Made by a program: the position numbers and the translations under genes. From Actinernus sp. WN-2022 (lineage: Eukaryota; Cnidaria; Anthozoa; Actiniaria; Actinernidae): 64,000 bases of DNA. Under the pieces are notes generated by a model. That model searched no databases. It saw nothing but the letters and a program-made list of their open reading frames with translations, and was not told where the DNA came from. Position 1 is the stretch's first letter; the number at the start of each line of letters is the position of its first letter. Positions 22,701 to 32,870 of this stretch are shown here, piece by piece. The stretch is taken from the NCBI GenBank assembly GCA_030867875.1, contig JAOWCC010000019.1:37739976-37803975 (forward strand), given 5' to 3'.

Positions 22701-24239
22701 GGAAAGATATAGGTGGAGGCTGGGCAGCTAGGCTGAACAACGTCAATCAGTGGATTCAAGTAGACTTTGAAGATTACAAAACAGTTACACGAATTGCTAC
22801 TCAAGGCAGGCAGGAAGCTGATCAGTGGGTGACCAGTTATATGGTGCAGTACAGTATGGATGGGAAGCAGTTTATTACCTACAAGAAGAATGGAAAAGAC
22901 AAGGTGGGTGGAGTGATTTAAATATACTATAACGATGAGTATACATTGTATTTACGAAAAAGGATCTCGTGTAGTAAAATAATGAAAGATATTCGAATAC
23001 GACTAGTTCAACATTATATAGTTAGTGCCAAAGATATCCCAATTCATAAACCTAATATTTTACCTTGTTTCTTTGATACTTTGCATTCTTTCAGGTATTC
23101 CTTGGTAACAGAGATAGGGGCAGTGTTGTTCTCAATGAATTCGACCCTCCCATCAAAAACATTCGCTTTATTAGAATTATCCCCAAGAGCTGGCGTGCTC
23201 ACATCGCTATACGAATGGAACTGTACGGCTGTGAAGGAGGGTATGTTCATCCTGACAGCTTTGAATTTTTTTTTATCCACCTCGATATCATTATATCTTG
23301 ACATAATTTATGTCTGCTGTCTATTCATTCCACAGGGATCCCACAGCTGATCGCTCCGTGTAGCAAAGCTCTGGACCTTGGTGTCATCCTAGATCGTTCA
23401 GGTAGTGTTGGCGCCGCCAACTTCAAGAAAGTCAAACAGTTCCTCTCTACTCTAAGTCACTCGCCTTGGCATCTCTTCGTCCGGTAGCCGTCTTGGGATA
23501 ATCGCCTACAGCTCCACAGCGACCCGTATCGTCAGCTTCGCCTCTGTTGCCTCGCAGACGCTGCCGGCCATGAAGACTGTAATCGATGGCATTCCATTCA
23601 CTGCAGGTGGGACTCGTACAGACATGGCATTGAGACTGGCTAATAGCGACCTGTTTTCACCGAGTGGAGGAGATCGACGTGATAAACCAGACGTGTTGAT
23701 TGTGATGACAGATGGCAAAACCAACGCTGGAGTGCTCCTTACCACACTGTATTGAAACCCCTTCTGGTGAGTTAAACCTGTTGATGTCCTCATTGTGGCA
23801 TCAACGAATTATTATCGGGTAAAAAGCTGATTATTAAGTTCACAGTGTTGCGAAAAAGAAAAAAAAAAAGGTATTGGTCGTCCTTGAGTATAGTGGGATA
23901 AACTTGCAACACATGCATTTTGTCGGCTCTATAACATCACTTGGAATCATGGACGGCTGCTGTTACGGCATTGTTTTAAGAAGTACATCAGTCGAAACCT
24001 TAATGAGTGCATGCCAAATGCACTTCAGTAGCGAGAGCATGTTCATCGTATGTCTTACTTCTTTTCTGCAGGACAAGCACGTTGATGTGATTGCCGTAGG
24101 TATTGGCTCCGGTATCAACAAAGCTGAACTCCTTCAGATCGCCAACAAGAAGCAAACCAAAGTCCTTCAAGTAGACAACTTTGACGCTCTCTCCACCCAG
24201 CTGAATGCCATTCTGGCAATGTCTTGCAAACCAAAATAA
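16665..24239 (+). CDS. Secreted protein: seven discoidin (F5/8C) domains plus vWA domain, 15 exons
   Basis: Coding exons by GT-AG sites: 16665-16719, 17402-17733, 18131-18272, 18514-18987, 19063-19391, 19470-19610, 20064-20407, 20651-20792, 20879-21352, 21441-21769, 22329-22470, 22560-22903, 23095-23240, 23336-23766, 24072-24239. Total coding length is about 3.99 kb (~1,330 residues). Exon 1 encodes a signal peptide (MTGSLLLLVLLLHALHIQ). Discoidin domains bind glycans, lipids or collagen in known proteins, and vWA domains bind ligands through a metal site, so an extracellular-matrix or adhesion role is inferred. Breaks: a TAA at 19146-19148 in domain 3, one base missing in exon 6, an extra G at the exon 13/14 junction, and two frame changes in exon 14. 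Either the gene is decaying or the assembly has base errors, since the frame breaks fall at homopolymers. I recognise no specific orthologue. Confidence 0.88.
16766..17052. mobile_element. MITE in intron 1, family copy 1
   Basis: The ends are inverted repeats of ~35 bp (catagttaatagagtggaat ... attccactctattaactatg). A direct attcaat flanks both ends. The interior (gaactatgatcgtgcac, cttacccccttccaaccta) recurs reverse-complemented at 59645-59881 in DIS3L intron 4. No coding capacity. Confidence 0.82.
17402..18272 (+). CDS. Exons 2-3: discoidin domain 1
   Basis: Exon 2 (17402-17733) runs from YDCLTALGLEK through WSARYNN, QWFQVDL and TQGRQDANQWVKSY. Exon 3 (18131-18272) gives VFAGNKDRF, then FVRIQPKTWQSHISMRAEF and closes with the second domain cysteine (YGC). 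The first and last cysteines are the usual F5/8C disulfide. The intron inside the domain is phase 0 and the outer introns are phase 1. The C-terminal exon is closest to that of domain 4 (both have PKTWQSHIS). Confidence 0.9.
18514..18987 (+). CDS. Exon 4: discoidin domain 2 (single exon)
   Basis: One 474-nt exon, phase 1 at both ends, encodes a whole F5/8C domain: CASALGM near the start, WAARVNNVGQFLQIDL, TQGRQDANQWVTTY, then KTWYGHISMRVELYGC. The internal intron present in domains 1, 3, 4, 6 and 7 is absent. Domain 5 shares both the single-exon structure and the RTW/KTWYGHISMR wording, so the two are a pair. Confidence 0.92.
19063..19610 (+). pseudogene. Exons 5-6: discoidin domain 3, broken
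   Basis: Exon 5 (19063-19391) reads through MSASSEWN and meets TAA at 19146-19148, where domain 4 has a serine codon in EWNSGHRAAN. The rest of the exon is a normal domain (ARVNDVHQFLEIDFG, TQGRQDASQWVKSY). Exon 6 (19470-19610) is 141 nt against 142 nt in its equivalents. One g is missing near 19500 (gtgttagtcac against gtggttagtcac in domain 6), and the last part (RPKTWQGHISMRVEFYGC) is readable only in a shifted frame. Since both outer introns are phase 1, skipping exons 5 and 6 together would keep the frame. Closest relative: domain 6. Confidence 0.88.
20064..20792 (+). CDS. Exons 7-8: discoidin domain 4
   Basis: Exon 7 (20064-20407, 344 nt) carries KCVSPMGLRSG, SSEWNSGHRAANARLHFHAG, WSARVNNDQQWLQVDFG and TQGRQDANQWVKSY. 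Exon 8 (20651-20792, 142 nt) carries VLSGNADRFTV, FVRIKPKTWQSHISIRAEF and FGC. Splice phases are 1-0-1. It starts the second copy of the three-domain block and pairs with domain 1. Confidence 0.92.
20879..21352 (+). CDS. Exon 9: discoidin domain 5 (single exon)
   Basis: A 474-nt single exon, phase 1-1, of the same length as exon 4. It reads CAAALGMQTKKIADSRLTAS, WSARFNHLGQWLQVDM, TQGRQDANQWITSY and RTWYGHISMRLELYGC. It lacks the intradomain intron, like domain 2, which supports duplication of a domain 1-2-3 block after that intron was lost. Confidence 0.93.
21441..22470 (+). CDS. Exons 10-11: discoidin domain 6
   Basis: Exon 10 (21441-21769, 329 nt) reads KKCQAAINLADNQMSASSEY, WSSRTNDAFQFLEVHFNKAT and TQGRQDAHQWVKSY. 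Exon 11 (22329-22470) reads VFAGNNDRHKVVSHFLVNPI and RPKTWQGHISMRVEFYGC. Exon 10 has the same length as exon 5 of domain 3, and exon 11 is almost identical to exon 6. It is therefore the intact partner of the broken domain 3. Confidence 0.92.
22560..23240 (+). CDS. Exons 12-13: discoidin domain 7
   Basis: Exon 12 (22560-22903, 344 nt) reads ECVTALGFQCLSIKDHQF, WAARLNNVNQWIQVDF and TQGRQEADQWVTSY. Exon 13 (23095-23240) reads VFLGNRDRGSVV and KSWRAHIAIRMELYGC. It is the most divergent domain and stands outside the duplicated block. The donor after exon 13 leaves phase 2, whereas exon 14 needs phase 1, so one extra g in the ggg at 23239-23241 (or in ggg at 23335-23337) is likely. Confidence 0.85.
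23336..24239 (+). CDS. Exons 14-15: von Willebrand factor A domain, with two frame changes
   Basis: The domain shows the metal-ion-dependent adhesion site: DRSGS (DxSxS, about 23392), the threonine in GGTRTDMAL (about 23615) and the aspartate in MTDGKTN (about 23707). Exon 15 (24072-24239) gives VDVIAVGIGSGINKAELLQI and ends CKPK with TAA at 24237-24239. Within exon 14 the frame moves near 23461-23467 and again near 23729-23731. Both are explained by bases lost from short homopolymers (tt, ccc, aa). An apparent stop near 23756 is only read in the shifted frame. The last donor gtgagt is at 23767 in phase 0 and matches exon 15. Confidence 0.85.
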
Positions 24240-24819
24240 TACAAGATGTACGGTGTAAAAAAAAAAAAGAAGCAAGATGTGAATACATTGAACTAGAAAA
24301 AGGAAATAAAAGAGTGGAAATATATTCTTGTAGTTTTTTGTAGAAAGCAATGCAGCATTTCTCCGCCAAGATAGATCTTAAAAAAAAAATATTCGCTTCC
24401 TTTTGCAGATAGGTAACCCTTAGTTAGAATACAAACGCTGTGCAGTTTTGTTTTCTGATATGATCTATTTCGGAGAAAAACTACAATTCCATTGAGCTCA
24501 CAATTCGGTGACGTCCGACAGGATTGACAATCTTGTGACGTCTCTTCTTTGTTCACTTGGCGGAATTTCATAAACCTTTGATTAAGTCTACAGCTGGGAC
24601 GTAGCCAGGATTTGTAATAGGGGAGGGGATCTAGGGACATGCTACCGCGAAAAAGTTAGAAAATCTAGGTCTGTTAATGTCTAACTACGAAAAAGGTTTT
24701 TTATATTAATTTCACACACGAATGCAATGGAACTAGATTACGGCGTTCGTATTCTGACTAAGGGCTATATGCAAAAGGTAGCGTTGAAAACACTCTAACT
24801 AGAATATCTGACCAAACCA
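24240..24819. other. 3' UTR of the discoidin/vWA gene, then nothing recognised
   Basis: An aataaa lies near 24303, about 65 bases after the stop codon, followed by a T-rich stretch, consistent with polyadenylation near 24330. From about 24400 to 24819 no gene or clear repeat was seen. Confidence 0.5.
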
Positions 24820-26200
24820 GAACAGCTATTCGGACAAAACTGGCTAATCAATTAATGGCGAATTTTAATATTCCCAGCTCCGTTCGTCGTGGTCCAGCGC
24901 CAGAACAAGAGACCAAATTCGTTTTTCGGTGGATTGATGAACAATTTGTTAGAAATCAGCTCAGAACCCTGAAAACAAAGTAGGCCATTGGCTTAGATCA
25001 GATAAGCGCTAGACTTGATGTGAACAACTACAGACCGATCACAGTCCTGCCTCAGTACAATTAGCAAGATTCTTGAAAGGTCAGTGCATGGTCAGCTCTA
25101 TGAATTTCTTTGGAAAGTAAGAGTTTCATACCGAGAACCGAAGGTTGAGGTATGAAACTGACTTATATCACATTTGGCGAGGTTTTCTCAAATAGAAAGG
25201 AGGTTTAAAACTGAGTTATAAACCACCCTGTAACTGTTATAAACCTCAGATTTATGATTAATTCTCCTATTGTTTGATCCCTATGAAGAACAAAGAAAAC
25301 CGTGTCAAGTGTGATATAAGAGAATATTCTGACCCCAAAACAAAGGGTACCTTTGTAACAGATCTCAAGTAACTGTAATAGACAACCAGTACTCCTCTAC
25401 TCAATATGTACCTGTTGGAGTGCCTCACGGAAGTATTCTTGGTTCCCTGCTCTTCCTAATATACATTAACAATCTTCCAAATTGTCTGGAATCCTGTGAG
25501 ATATTTATTTATGCTGACGACGCAGTCATTTACTTCTCTTCGTCATCCCCGCGTATTGTTGAACAGACACATAATAGTTCCTCTCTTACGCGCGCTGATT
25601 CATTGAAGTACCTAGGTGTGACTATAAACCAAACCATGACTTGGTGCGATCATATAGATAATGTTATTTCTAAGGCGAATCAGTGCATTGGCCTGTTGAG
25701 GCGCATAAGGCATCTTTTACCGTTGCATGCTCGTTTAACTTTTTATAATTCGCTTACTTTACCAATTTTAGATTATGCAGATAGTTTGGGGAGATAAAAA
25801 TAACATTACACTTATGGATTCCCTTCAGGTTATTCAGAGTAAGGCCGCCAAAGTAATATTAGGTTTACCAGTCTTCTCTTCTTCGAGAGAAGCTTTAAAT
25901 CAGCTAGGTTGGAAAATGCTCAAGGTATACGTCGTAAATTCCATCGCTGTACCACGGTCCATAAATTACGTAATGGCCAAATTGACTACGATTTTAATTT
26001 TATAACAAATAGAGAAGTACATAATTATAATACCTGAAGAACAGATGACATACCTCTGCACAAACCCAAGAGAAACTGGGGGAAGCAGCGGTTCACTCGT
26101 CACGCCATAACGGATTGGAACAGTATACCTTTAGAGATTCGTAGTATTAGCTCTTTATCGTGTTTTCAAAGTAAGCTTAAAGATTACTTATAATTATCGT
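24820..26200 (+). pseudogene. Degenerate LINE reverse transcriptase
   Basis: Broken plus-strand frames give KAIGLDQISARL-like text near 24980, VNNYRPITVLP near 25019, GVPHGSILGSLLFLIYINNL near 25410, the catalytic YADD in FIYADDAVIYFS near 25510, YLGVTINQTMTWCDHI near 25608, then a C-terminal block ending DWNSIPLEIR near 26140. About 25110-25330 is foreign to the ORF and contains a small hairpin (gtttcatacc ... ggtatgaaac), so a short element probably sits inside. Many stops: dead. Confidence 0.85.
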
Positions 26201-26384
26201 TCTTAGCTAAATTAGATTTGCTTCATGACTTTTTACTACGTCTTTAATTAGTGTTTCCATCATCATAGTTTTTTTGTTTTTTTTTGTTTGCAGTTTTATC
26301 TTTTATCTTGTTATTTGTTTTTAAATTTTATAGTTTTTTCATGGTCTTCGGGATAGGATCTTTGTATGTGAATTCATATATTAT

Positions 26385-26910
26385 ACCCCAAAGATTCTCG
26401 ACTGATCGGGTTGATGTCTGCTGAGTTAGCTGGCCATTCTGCTTTCTCAATAAAATTGGGCAAGTTCTTTTCGCACCATATTTGCGTGGCCTTAGCTGTG
26501 TGAAGTGGTTCCCCGTTTTGAACGAATGTCATGTTACGGTTAAGAGCTGAACAGTTTCTTTTAACTGCTGTTTCATTTGTAGATTTACGGCGAAGAAGAG
26601 GCTTAATTAACTTCTTTCTCTAGTATGTTGGTTATATAATAATCAGCAGTCTGTCCTTGTGGAATACAGTGAAGATCGATCAGACCGAGGCCTGTCATTC
26701 CGCCACAGATCATCCATTTCGAGCTTTGCTTGACTTAGTAGGCAGGAGTACTTGGCTCTCTTGCGATCCCCAGACAGATACTTCGGACATTCGTCAGAAA
26801 AGAGAATATCATCCCATTTTTCTGCAGTCGGTTTTCTGTATTTTTAGCGAATTTTAGCCGAGCTACGCGTTGTTTTGCAGTCAACAGTGGCTTCCTTTGC
26901 CTTGTCAAGG
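26385..26910 (-). pseudogene. Tc1/mariner-type transposase remnant
   Basis: On the minus strand, frames give KWDDILFSDECPKYL (first catalytic Asp region), WCEKNLPNFIEKAEW preceded by NGEPLHTAKATQ, and PANSADINPIS. These match the DDE_3/Tc1 pattern 'IFSDE ... Q..N...HTA ... W...SPDLNPIE'. Frame changes and stops lie between the blocks. TIRs were not identified. Confidence 0.78.
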
Positions 26911-26939
26911 ACTTCTTAGCTGCTTCGTTTAGGACCTTT

Positions 26940-27869
26940 TACGGAATCAATTTGATCACGGCAAAATCAATTTCCTCACGGCAAAATCAATTTCAGCCGG
27001 CGGAAGTGATCTTCGCGGCGGAAGTGATTTGAAATATTTCCATAATGCACCAGACGTTGACGATAGAGTTGGAACTACTCGTGACTGCGCTCGTGTCAGT
27101 GTGCAGTGAACAAAGTATTTACAACTACAATACAAAGAAAAAGTATTTTTGAAATATTTGTGAAATTGAACTTGAGTTTGTTAAAAAGGACACACCAAGC
27201 AAAGAAAGGAATCACACTATAGTCAACGATGCAAATGTATCCTCTCATAAAGTAACTGTAAAACACAGGGTATTTTCCCATGAAAGTAGTCCATTTGAGC
27301 CATTGGCTCCAACTTCAGTTAGTTTCTCGTATAGTTGATTTGAATTCCCTCAGTTTGATTATCGCTTTATTTTAACATCTCTGTGATTTAGAGTAAGCGT
27401 ACCTTAGGTCATCTGTGGAACTCTAGTGTTGATAAGCTCAAATGTTTTTGTAAAACAGTCTGTGAGTTTGAGAAGCCGGCATAGAAGAGCTTTCTCATAA
27501 ATAGGAATTACAATTTTTTCTTGCTATTCATATAGTTTTAGCCGGACATTTCCCCAGTTTTTTATCTATTTTCAATCAAATTCAAAGTCTGAATATGTGA
27601 TTGCATTGAATTTATTACACTGAATTTATATACTTGAATTGCCAGTATTCTGTTGTTCAAATCCTGCGTTATCACAGTCATGTCATAAAAACAATAGACC
27701 ACGTTTTTATGTTCTTACTGGCGAAATAAAGCACGACTTGGGAGGTTTGGAGCTAGAACACCTTCGGCTTATGATTTTCAAGCATTTATCTCTGAAACTA
27801 GATATCGTCCTAAACTATGACTGATTGTGCGTGTGTACTAACAGTGATCTGACTGTGTGCATACCGAAT
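26940..27869. other. No recognisable gene; short repeats at the left
   Basis: 26943-27030 holds imperfect repeats of atcaatttcctcacggcaaa and cggcggaagtgat. A related gattttgccgtgatgaaaat series occurs at about 52500-52640. The rest is AT-rich with no supported feature. Confidence 0.45.
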
Positions 27870-28080
27870 AGCGATGTGAACACAGGTAGCCCGAAAATAC
27901 AAACAAAGGGTACCTTACTGAAAACACAGGTAACCCGATATACTGAGCCAAGCTAGGGTAACACAGGTAACCCGAAAATAAATAGAAGAAACCGCACTCG
28001 AAATAACTTATCCTAGGATAAGACTTCAGGTAGCCCGGAAATACAAAGAGAGGGTACCGCACTGATAACGCAGGTAACTC
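27870..28080. repeat. Degenerate repeats of a transposon-end motif
   Basis: The motif acaggta(g/a)cccga, often followed by aaataca and ggtaccgcactg, recurs near 27882, 27928, 27965 and 28028, and again singly at 28302 and 28502. The same motif in inverse orientation (gggctacctgtg) is in the right terminal repeat at 35356. These may be subterminal binding repeats of the adjacent 7-kb transposon. Confidence 0.6.
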
Positions 28081-28243
28081 GAACTACTAAGACGATTCAC
28101 AATTATTATTATTATTTTATTATAGTTTTCGTTATGCACTTGTGTTCACTCGTGTTCTGACTCGTATGGAGGTTTAGATCAGATCATCATAGTATTTGAA
28201 TCCGAACATTTGTGAGCTACCTGTGTTATCCTGGCTTACTTGA

Positions 28244-28370
28244 AGTCACTTTCTTTACATTAAAAACAAGTGCAGAAATGTTAAAACGAAAATAAACAAA
28301 CCACAGGTAGCCCAATATCAAGCAATTTATTTGAAATATTAGAAATATTGTTTTTGTATGGTTTAATACT
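28244..28370. repeat. Left terminal inverted repeat of the 7.2-kb transposon
   Basis: It pairs with 35303-35427. Identity is high over about 120 bases, with small gaps. The outer limit is uncertain since similar motifs continue outward on the left. Confidence 0.7.
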
Positions 28371-28734
28371 ACTAGCTTGTTATATATTCAAGAGCAATTA
28401 ATTCTCAAAAGATCAGAAAATATAAATAGTTTAGCTTACAGTTATAATAGATTAGAGTTTGGGCTACCAAGCCGTTTGGTTTTGGTGCAAATAGGTAAAC
28501 CACAGGTAGCCCGAGACACATAACATGCTGTGCAAATTATAAAAAAAATTGTTTTGGTCATTTGTTTTATTACACATTGTTTTGACTCATGGTCGACTAA
28601 CTCATACAGATACCTTTCAAACCACCTCAGAGAAAAAAACGTAAAAATGTTTTGAAATACAGTTAAGACGGTAATAACGTTTTCAGAGTATGGGCTACCT
28701 GTGTTATTTCATATTCCCACCTTTTTCGCGCGCA

Positions 28735-30693
28735 GAGTTGGTGTCATTTATGGAAAGTTCAGCAGAAAATGGAAAGTATCTGTTCAAGATTTCGTACCTC
28801 CATGCCCTTTAGGAGAGCTTCATGTTGAGGAAACAACTGCCCATAAAACACGCCTCAAGAATAAAATAATTGAACATTACAACGTCGATGTCCAAGACCA
28901 CACCGATGGAAGAAACACAATTCTGGCATTCAATGAAGGCATGACAAAGCTTATCAAAGATGCTATAGCCAATCGAGATTACGGCTCGGAAGCATTTACA
29001 CTGGCAAAGGCTGCAAAGAACATCCGAAATGAAGTGTTTAAGGCGACAAGATTTCGATTCAGTCGTGATTTGACCGATAACTGCCAGTCCAGGTCAGTAC
29101 CCCCTAGTCTATCATGCTTAATTGCGATGTTGCTTAATGGTCCGAGTATAAGAAACCAAGATCCCGATGATTCTCAAGCTTGTCTGACCATTGCACAGTT
29201 GCTGGTTTACAATATGAAGAAGAGAGCTCCATCGCCTGATAAAGCAATGCGCCATGCTATAGAGAGGGAAACACCGTTACCTCTGTACATTGGCTGACCA
29301 TTCACGCCCAAACCAGAAGTAAGAAGCTCGTCAATCAAATGAATGCCCTCGGCCTGAGCGTTAATTACAGCAGGGTAGATGAAGTATTGAATGGGCTGGC
29401 GACATTGGTTTGTAACCATTTCAAGACTAATGGTGTAGTTTGTCCTCTGGCAATGATTAAGAAGAGCGGACTATTCACTGTTGGAGGGATCGACAACATT
29501 GATCATAACCCATCATCTACAACAGCACGGGGGTCGTTCCATGGAACTGGAATAAGTTTATTTCAAGCTCAAACTGAAGAGTCTATCAATCAAGCTAGTA
29601 ATGAGCCAATTGATATTTGCTCTCCTGATTTACTAAGAGATATCACGAGTATTCCATCGTTCCAATTGTGGCCTTCGATATATCGCAGGTAAATGTTCCC
29701 ACCAATTTAAGGGCGAGCTGTAGCCAGGATGATGGTAGCCTTCTTGCAGATTCGATTTCCAAGGAACACCAATGACTAGAACACTGTCGAGAAAATCTCA
29801 ACACAGAGTTTGCTAAAGGTATTTATCTATCATGGGCAGGATACCATGCCTCTTTGACAGAATCCGGCAACCCTCTACCTTGTGTCAGCGGTATCCTCCC
29901 ATTGTTTGACGAGAAAGCTGCCAATGTCAATGATAAAGCACGGCCTGAATGTTCAGAGAAAGGCAACACAATCCAGGTCAACCCAGGTCAAATCCCTGTA
30001 ACTGCTTGTGATCAACCTCTTTTCGCCATCGCAAAGACAATCCAATGGCAGTGGCCTGAAAAATATGGCGAAGACGTTCATGTTGTGATGCTAGGTGGCC
30101 TCCACATCGAGATGGCTCTGTGGTCTGTTTGCGGCGACCTCTTGGATGCATCAGGATGGCCTGATGCTCTGACGGAGGCAAGAGTTTCTTCATCGGGTAC
30201 CGCCGACTCCTTCCTCAAGGTGACTCACTTGACAAAAACACGACTGGCTCATCAGATAACATGCGCCGCACCACATAAGCTGATGCATGATGCTTTTGAG
30301 CATCTAGATGGTAATACTGATGGCTCCCAGAAGTGGCGTGAAGGTATGCTGCAGTCTATTACAACCTTCAAGTTTTGGAACATGATTATGGATCTGGAAC
30401 TCTTAGTAGTGACATTTGTGAAAGCACATGGTGAGAAAAACTTCGCTTTGTATATAGAAGTGCTCGAAGTACCTGCTCCTTGGTTCTTTGCCCTGGACCA
30501 CACCAATTACGCCAGGTGGGTGCCCGTCCATATCAGAGATATGAAGACCTTGCCAGATTCGATCCATGAAGAATTCAAGAAGTCTTGGGTAATTTCCAAG
30601 TCCGGCATGTATGTCAATCGATCAGACGCACAAACAGAATAATTCCATCTTGAAAGGTGCGGGCGGAGTTATCGGACTAACATGCAGAGAACC
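28735..30693 (+). pseudogene. Transposon protein, N-terminal half (putative DDE-type core)
   Basis: Frames 28735-29297, about 29298-29692 and 29854-30693 give a protein family common in cnidarian genomes. Landmarks are PPSLSCLIAMLLNG, VDNIDHNPSSTTA-like text (here GGIDNIDHNPSSTTARGSFH), TACDQPLFAIAKTIQW, MLGGLHIEMALWSVCGDLL, GTADSFLKVTHLTKTRLAHQ, FALDHTNYARWVPVHIRDM and WVISKSGMYVNRSD. The repeated acidic residues in hydrophobic settings (CDQPL, LDHTNY) would suit an RNase H-like transposase core, which is my inference. One base is lost near 29296 and a stop occurs near 30640. The coding sequence is cut at 30693 by the inserted element. Confidence 0.65.
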
Positions 30694-30714
30694 GGCTTGG
30701 TATATAACGTGTTA

Positions 30715-30875
30715 CAAGATACAATGATACGGAGATACCAAGATACAGTGATACGGTGATACGGTGATACAGTGATACAGTGATACAGTGATACAGTGAT
30801 ACAGTGATACAGTGATACAGTGATACAGTGATACGGTGATACAGTGATACAGTGATACGGTGATACAGTGATACG
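30715..30875. repeat. (gatacagt)n array, left arm
   Basis: About 17 units of gatacagt or gatacggt plus a final base (9-bp period), direction opposite to the array at 32622-32825. Together they form the inner part of the element's TIRs. Confidence 0.9.
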
Positions 30876-32510
30876 AACATCTCAAATTTCCTTTTTTTTA
30901 AGCGGACGCGAAATGGCCCCGCTAAATACAGGTTTCTGTATGAAACGGACTGTTGTATGGGTCACTTGAGCTCTTGCAGCCGTGGCGTGACGCTAATTTA
31001 ACGGTATTATCTTACAGCATGACTGCTTTGTCTGACTATTTTGTTATTTAATTTTAACTTTTGAACGTTACGCATTTAACATTGAACCACTTTATTGCCC
31101 TTGTTGAAGAAAGGTTTTTGCAACACAAATACGAAATTAACGCTGAAAGCTTTATTCTCATTGGCAACTAGATTTAGGGACGGACCATTTGAAAATTGAT
31201 GGAGAGGGGGCCCGGTTTTTTTTGTTCGAATTTTTTTTACGACTTCTCAGTTGCTGCAAAAACATTTTCTGGCATCAGAACCTTGCACGATTTTGTTAAA
31301 GTTTCGCCCTTGCTTGATTTTTTTTCTGGGTGATATTGCAATTGGCTCGCTCGATTATTTTCTGTGCAAATTCGGTTTGCTCGTTTTTGTTTTTTGTTAT
31401 TTGGGGGGGGGGGGGGGGGGGGATGGGGAGGGGGATTTTGACGCGATCCCGTTTCTCCGATCTAGTGAGATGGCTTTCAGAAGCTCCAACTCCAAAAATA
31501 TTTTATGGTTGCTTTGTCGCATTTCGGAGGAATCGTATTACAAAAATCAAAATTCGATTTGGTTATCATGCTTTCGGTGAAAAGGCGAAAACATAAATCC
31601 GACTAGATATAAGGGTAGATATGCGGGAAACACCGCCAAGAGCTCTCTTTTTAGAATTTCCCATTTTTGTTTTGCAGCAGAGTTATCAATTGACAATGTG
31701 TAAAAACTTCAGACAAATCGAATCAATTCTTCTTGAGTTTAATAGAGCTTTTTAAAAACTCTATTTTGGTTGAAAATCGAAAGCGTAGAAAATAGCCCAA
31801 GATTTCCCGAAAATGCAATGTTCATTTCCGATCAAAGCTACGCGCCGCATCGAGAATATCTAGTTTTCTTATGACTTGGAAAATGGAAAAGACGAAAGGT
31901 CCTCGAGGGACAAAGCCAAATCGAACACCTATAAATGACAAAGGAAGGGCACAGAACTGATCAAAGGCCTTAAATGCCAGTGACAGCGATTTGCAGGAGT
32001 CTGAAAGGTCCTGAAACAGCACGGCAAATAGCGAGATCGTGGTGTTGGTTTCAAGCGATTCAGAGTTTTAATATGTTTCCATCTAAGCTTTCTTGGAAAC
32101 AAATCTTCCCTCGGCTGGTTCCTATCAATCAGATCAATTCTTCTTTATGTTCAGATGTGGACCACTCGGCACTCTGTCTGAACTTGTCGGGTTTTGCGAG
32201 GCTCGTAGTCGTATGCATTGTTTGGCCTTGTTTTGCTTCTTTCCAAGCTAAGGGCATCCTGCTGGAACTTAGCCCTGCTGGAACATTTAGCCCTGCTTGC
32301 TTTTTGGAAGACATAAGGCCAACAACCCATGGTCGGGGCTGGAAAAACGTTTCTCAATAAACATGAAATGAATTTATGCTAGCTTTCGTTACGGGCGAGT
32401 GAGCACATGTCATGTGTTAATTGACCTGCTGTCAATCAAACAGAACTTTCTACTTCCGGTTAAAAACTTCCTTTTGCGTACTGATTTTTTGGTATGTGAA
32501 AAATTGCTGC

Positions 32511-32565
32511 CGTCTCCTCCGGAGGAACGAACCGGAGGAGACGGCTGAAATTCAGGCTAGCCAAA
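32511..32565. repeat. Hairpin repeat gccgtctcctccgg
   Basis: gccgtctcctccgg(agga)acgaaccggaggagacggc is a 36-bp near-perfect hairpin followed by tgaaattcaggcta. The same module occurs inverted near 52655-52700 (agcctgaatttcagccgtctc), so it is a dispersed repeat piece. Confidence 0.75.
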
Positions 32566-32621
32566 ACTACATTTCTGTGGGAAAGCATTTCCCCCCCCCC
32601 ATTTTTATATTTGAGATCTTC

Positions 32622-32825
32622 GTATCACTGTATCACTGTTATCACTGTTATCACTGTTATCACTGTATCACTGTATCACTGTATCACTGTATCACTGTAT
32701 CGCTGTATCACTGTATCACTGTATCACCGTATCACTGTATCGCCGTATCACTGTATCACCGTATCACTGTATCACCGTATCACTGTATCACCGTATCACC
32801 CTATCACTGTATCTTGGTATCTCCG
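32622..32825. repeat. (actgtatc)n array, right arm
   Basis: More than 20 units of atcactgt / atcaccgt in the orientation complementary to the left arm. A few units near 32640-32665 are one base longer. Confidence 0.9.
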
Positions 32826-32870
32826 TATCATTGTATCTTGTAACACGTTATATACCAAGCCCAGAGAACC

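Larger units (their letters stand above)
30694..32861. mobile_element. 2.17-kb element with minisatellite TIRs and 9-bp TSD
   Basis: The ends are ggcttggtatataac and its exact complement gttatataccaagcc. Inward of these lie long arrays of a gatacagt-type unit, on opposite strands (about 30725-30875 and 32622-32820). The 9-bp direct repeat cagagaacc flanks it (30685-30693 and 32862-32870). Removing the element and one copy restores the host reading frame (REP then GAFRRWMVAGPE). A 9-bp duplication is the hallmark of Mutator-like elements. No transposase is seen. The interior has a G run near 31405 and a hairpin with ccgtctcctccgg near 32511. Confidence 0.85.

Noticed and set aside
23095..23350. 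Continuous open frame across 22946-23350 as a separate gene
   Set aside because: It crosses intron 12, exon 13 in a wrong frame and intron 13. The splice-consistent frame encodes discoidin domain 7.
31251..31596. Glycine-run frames
   Set aside because: Caused by a 22-base G run in the 2.17-kb element.
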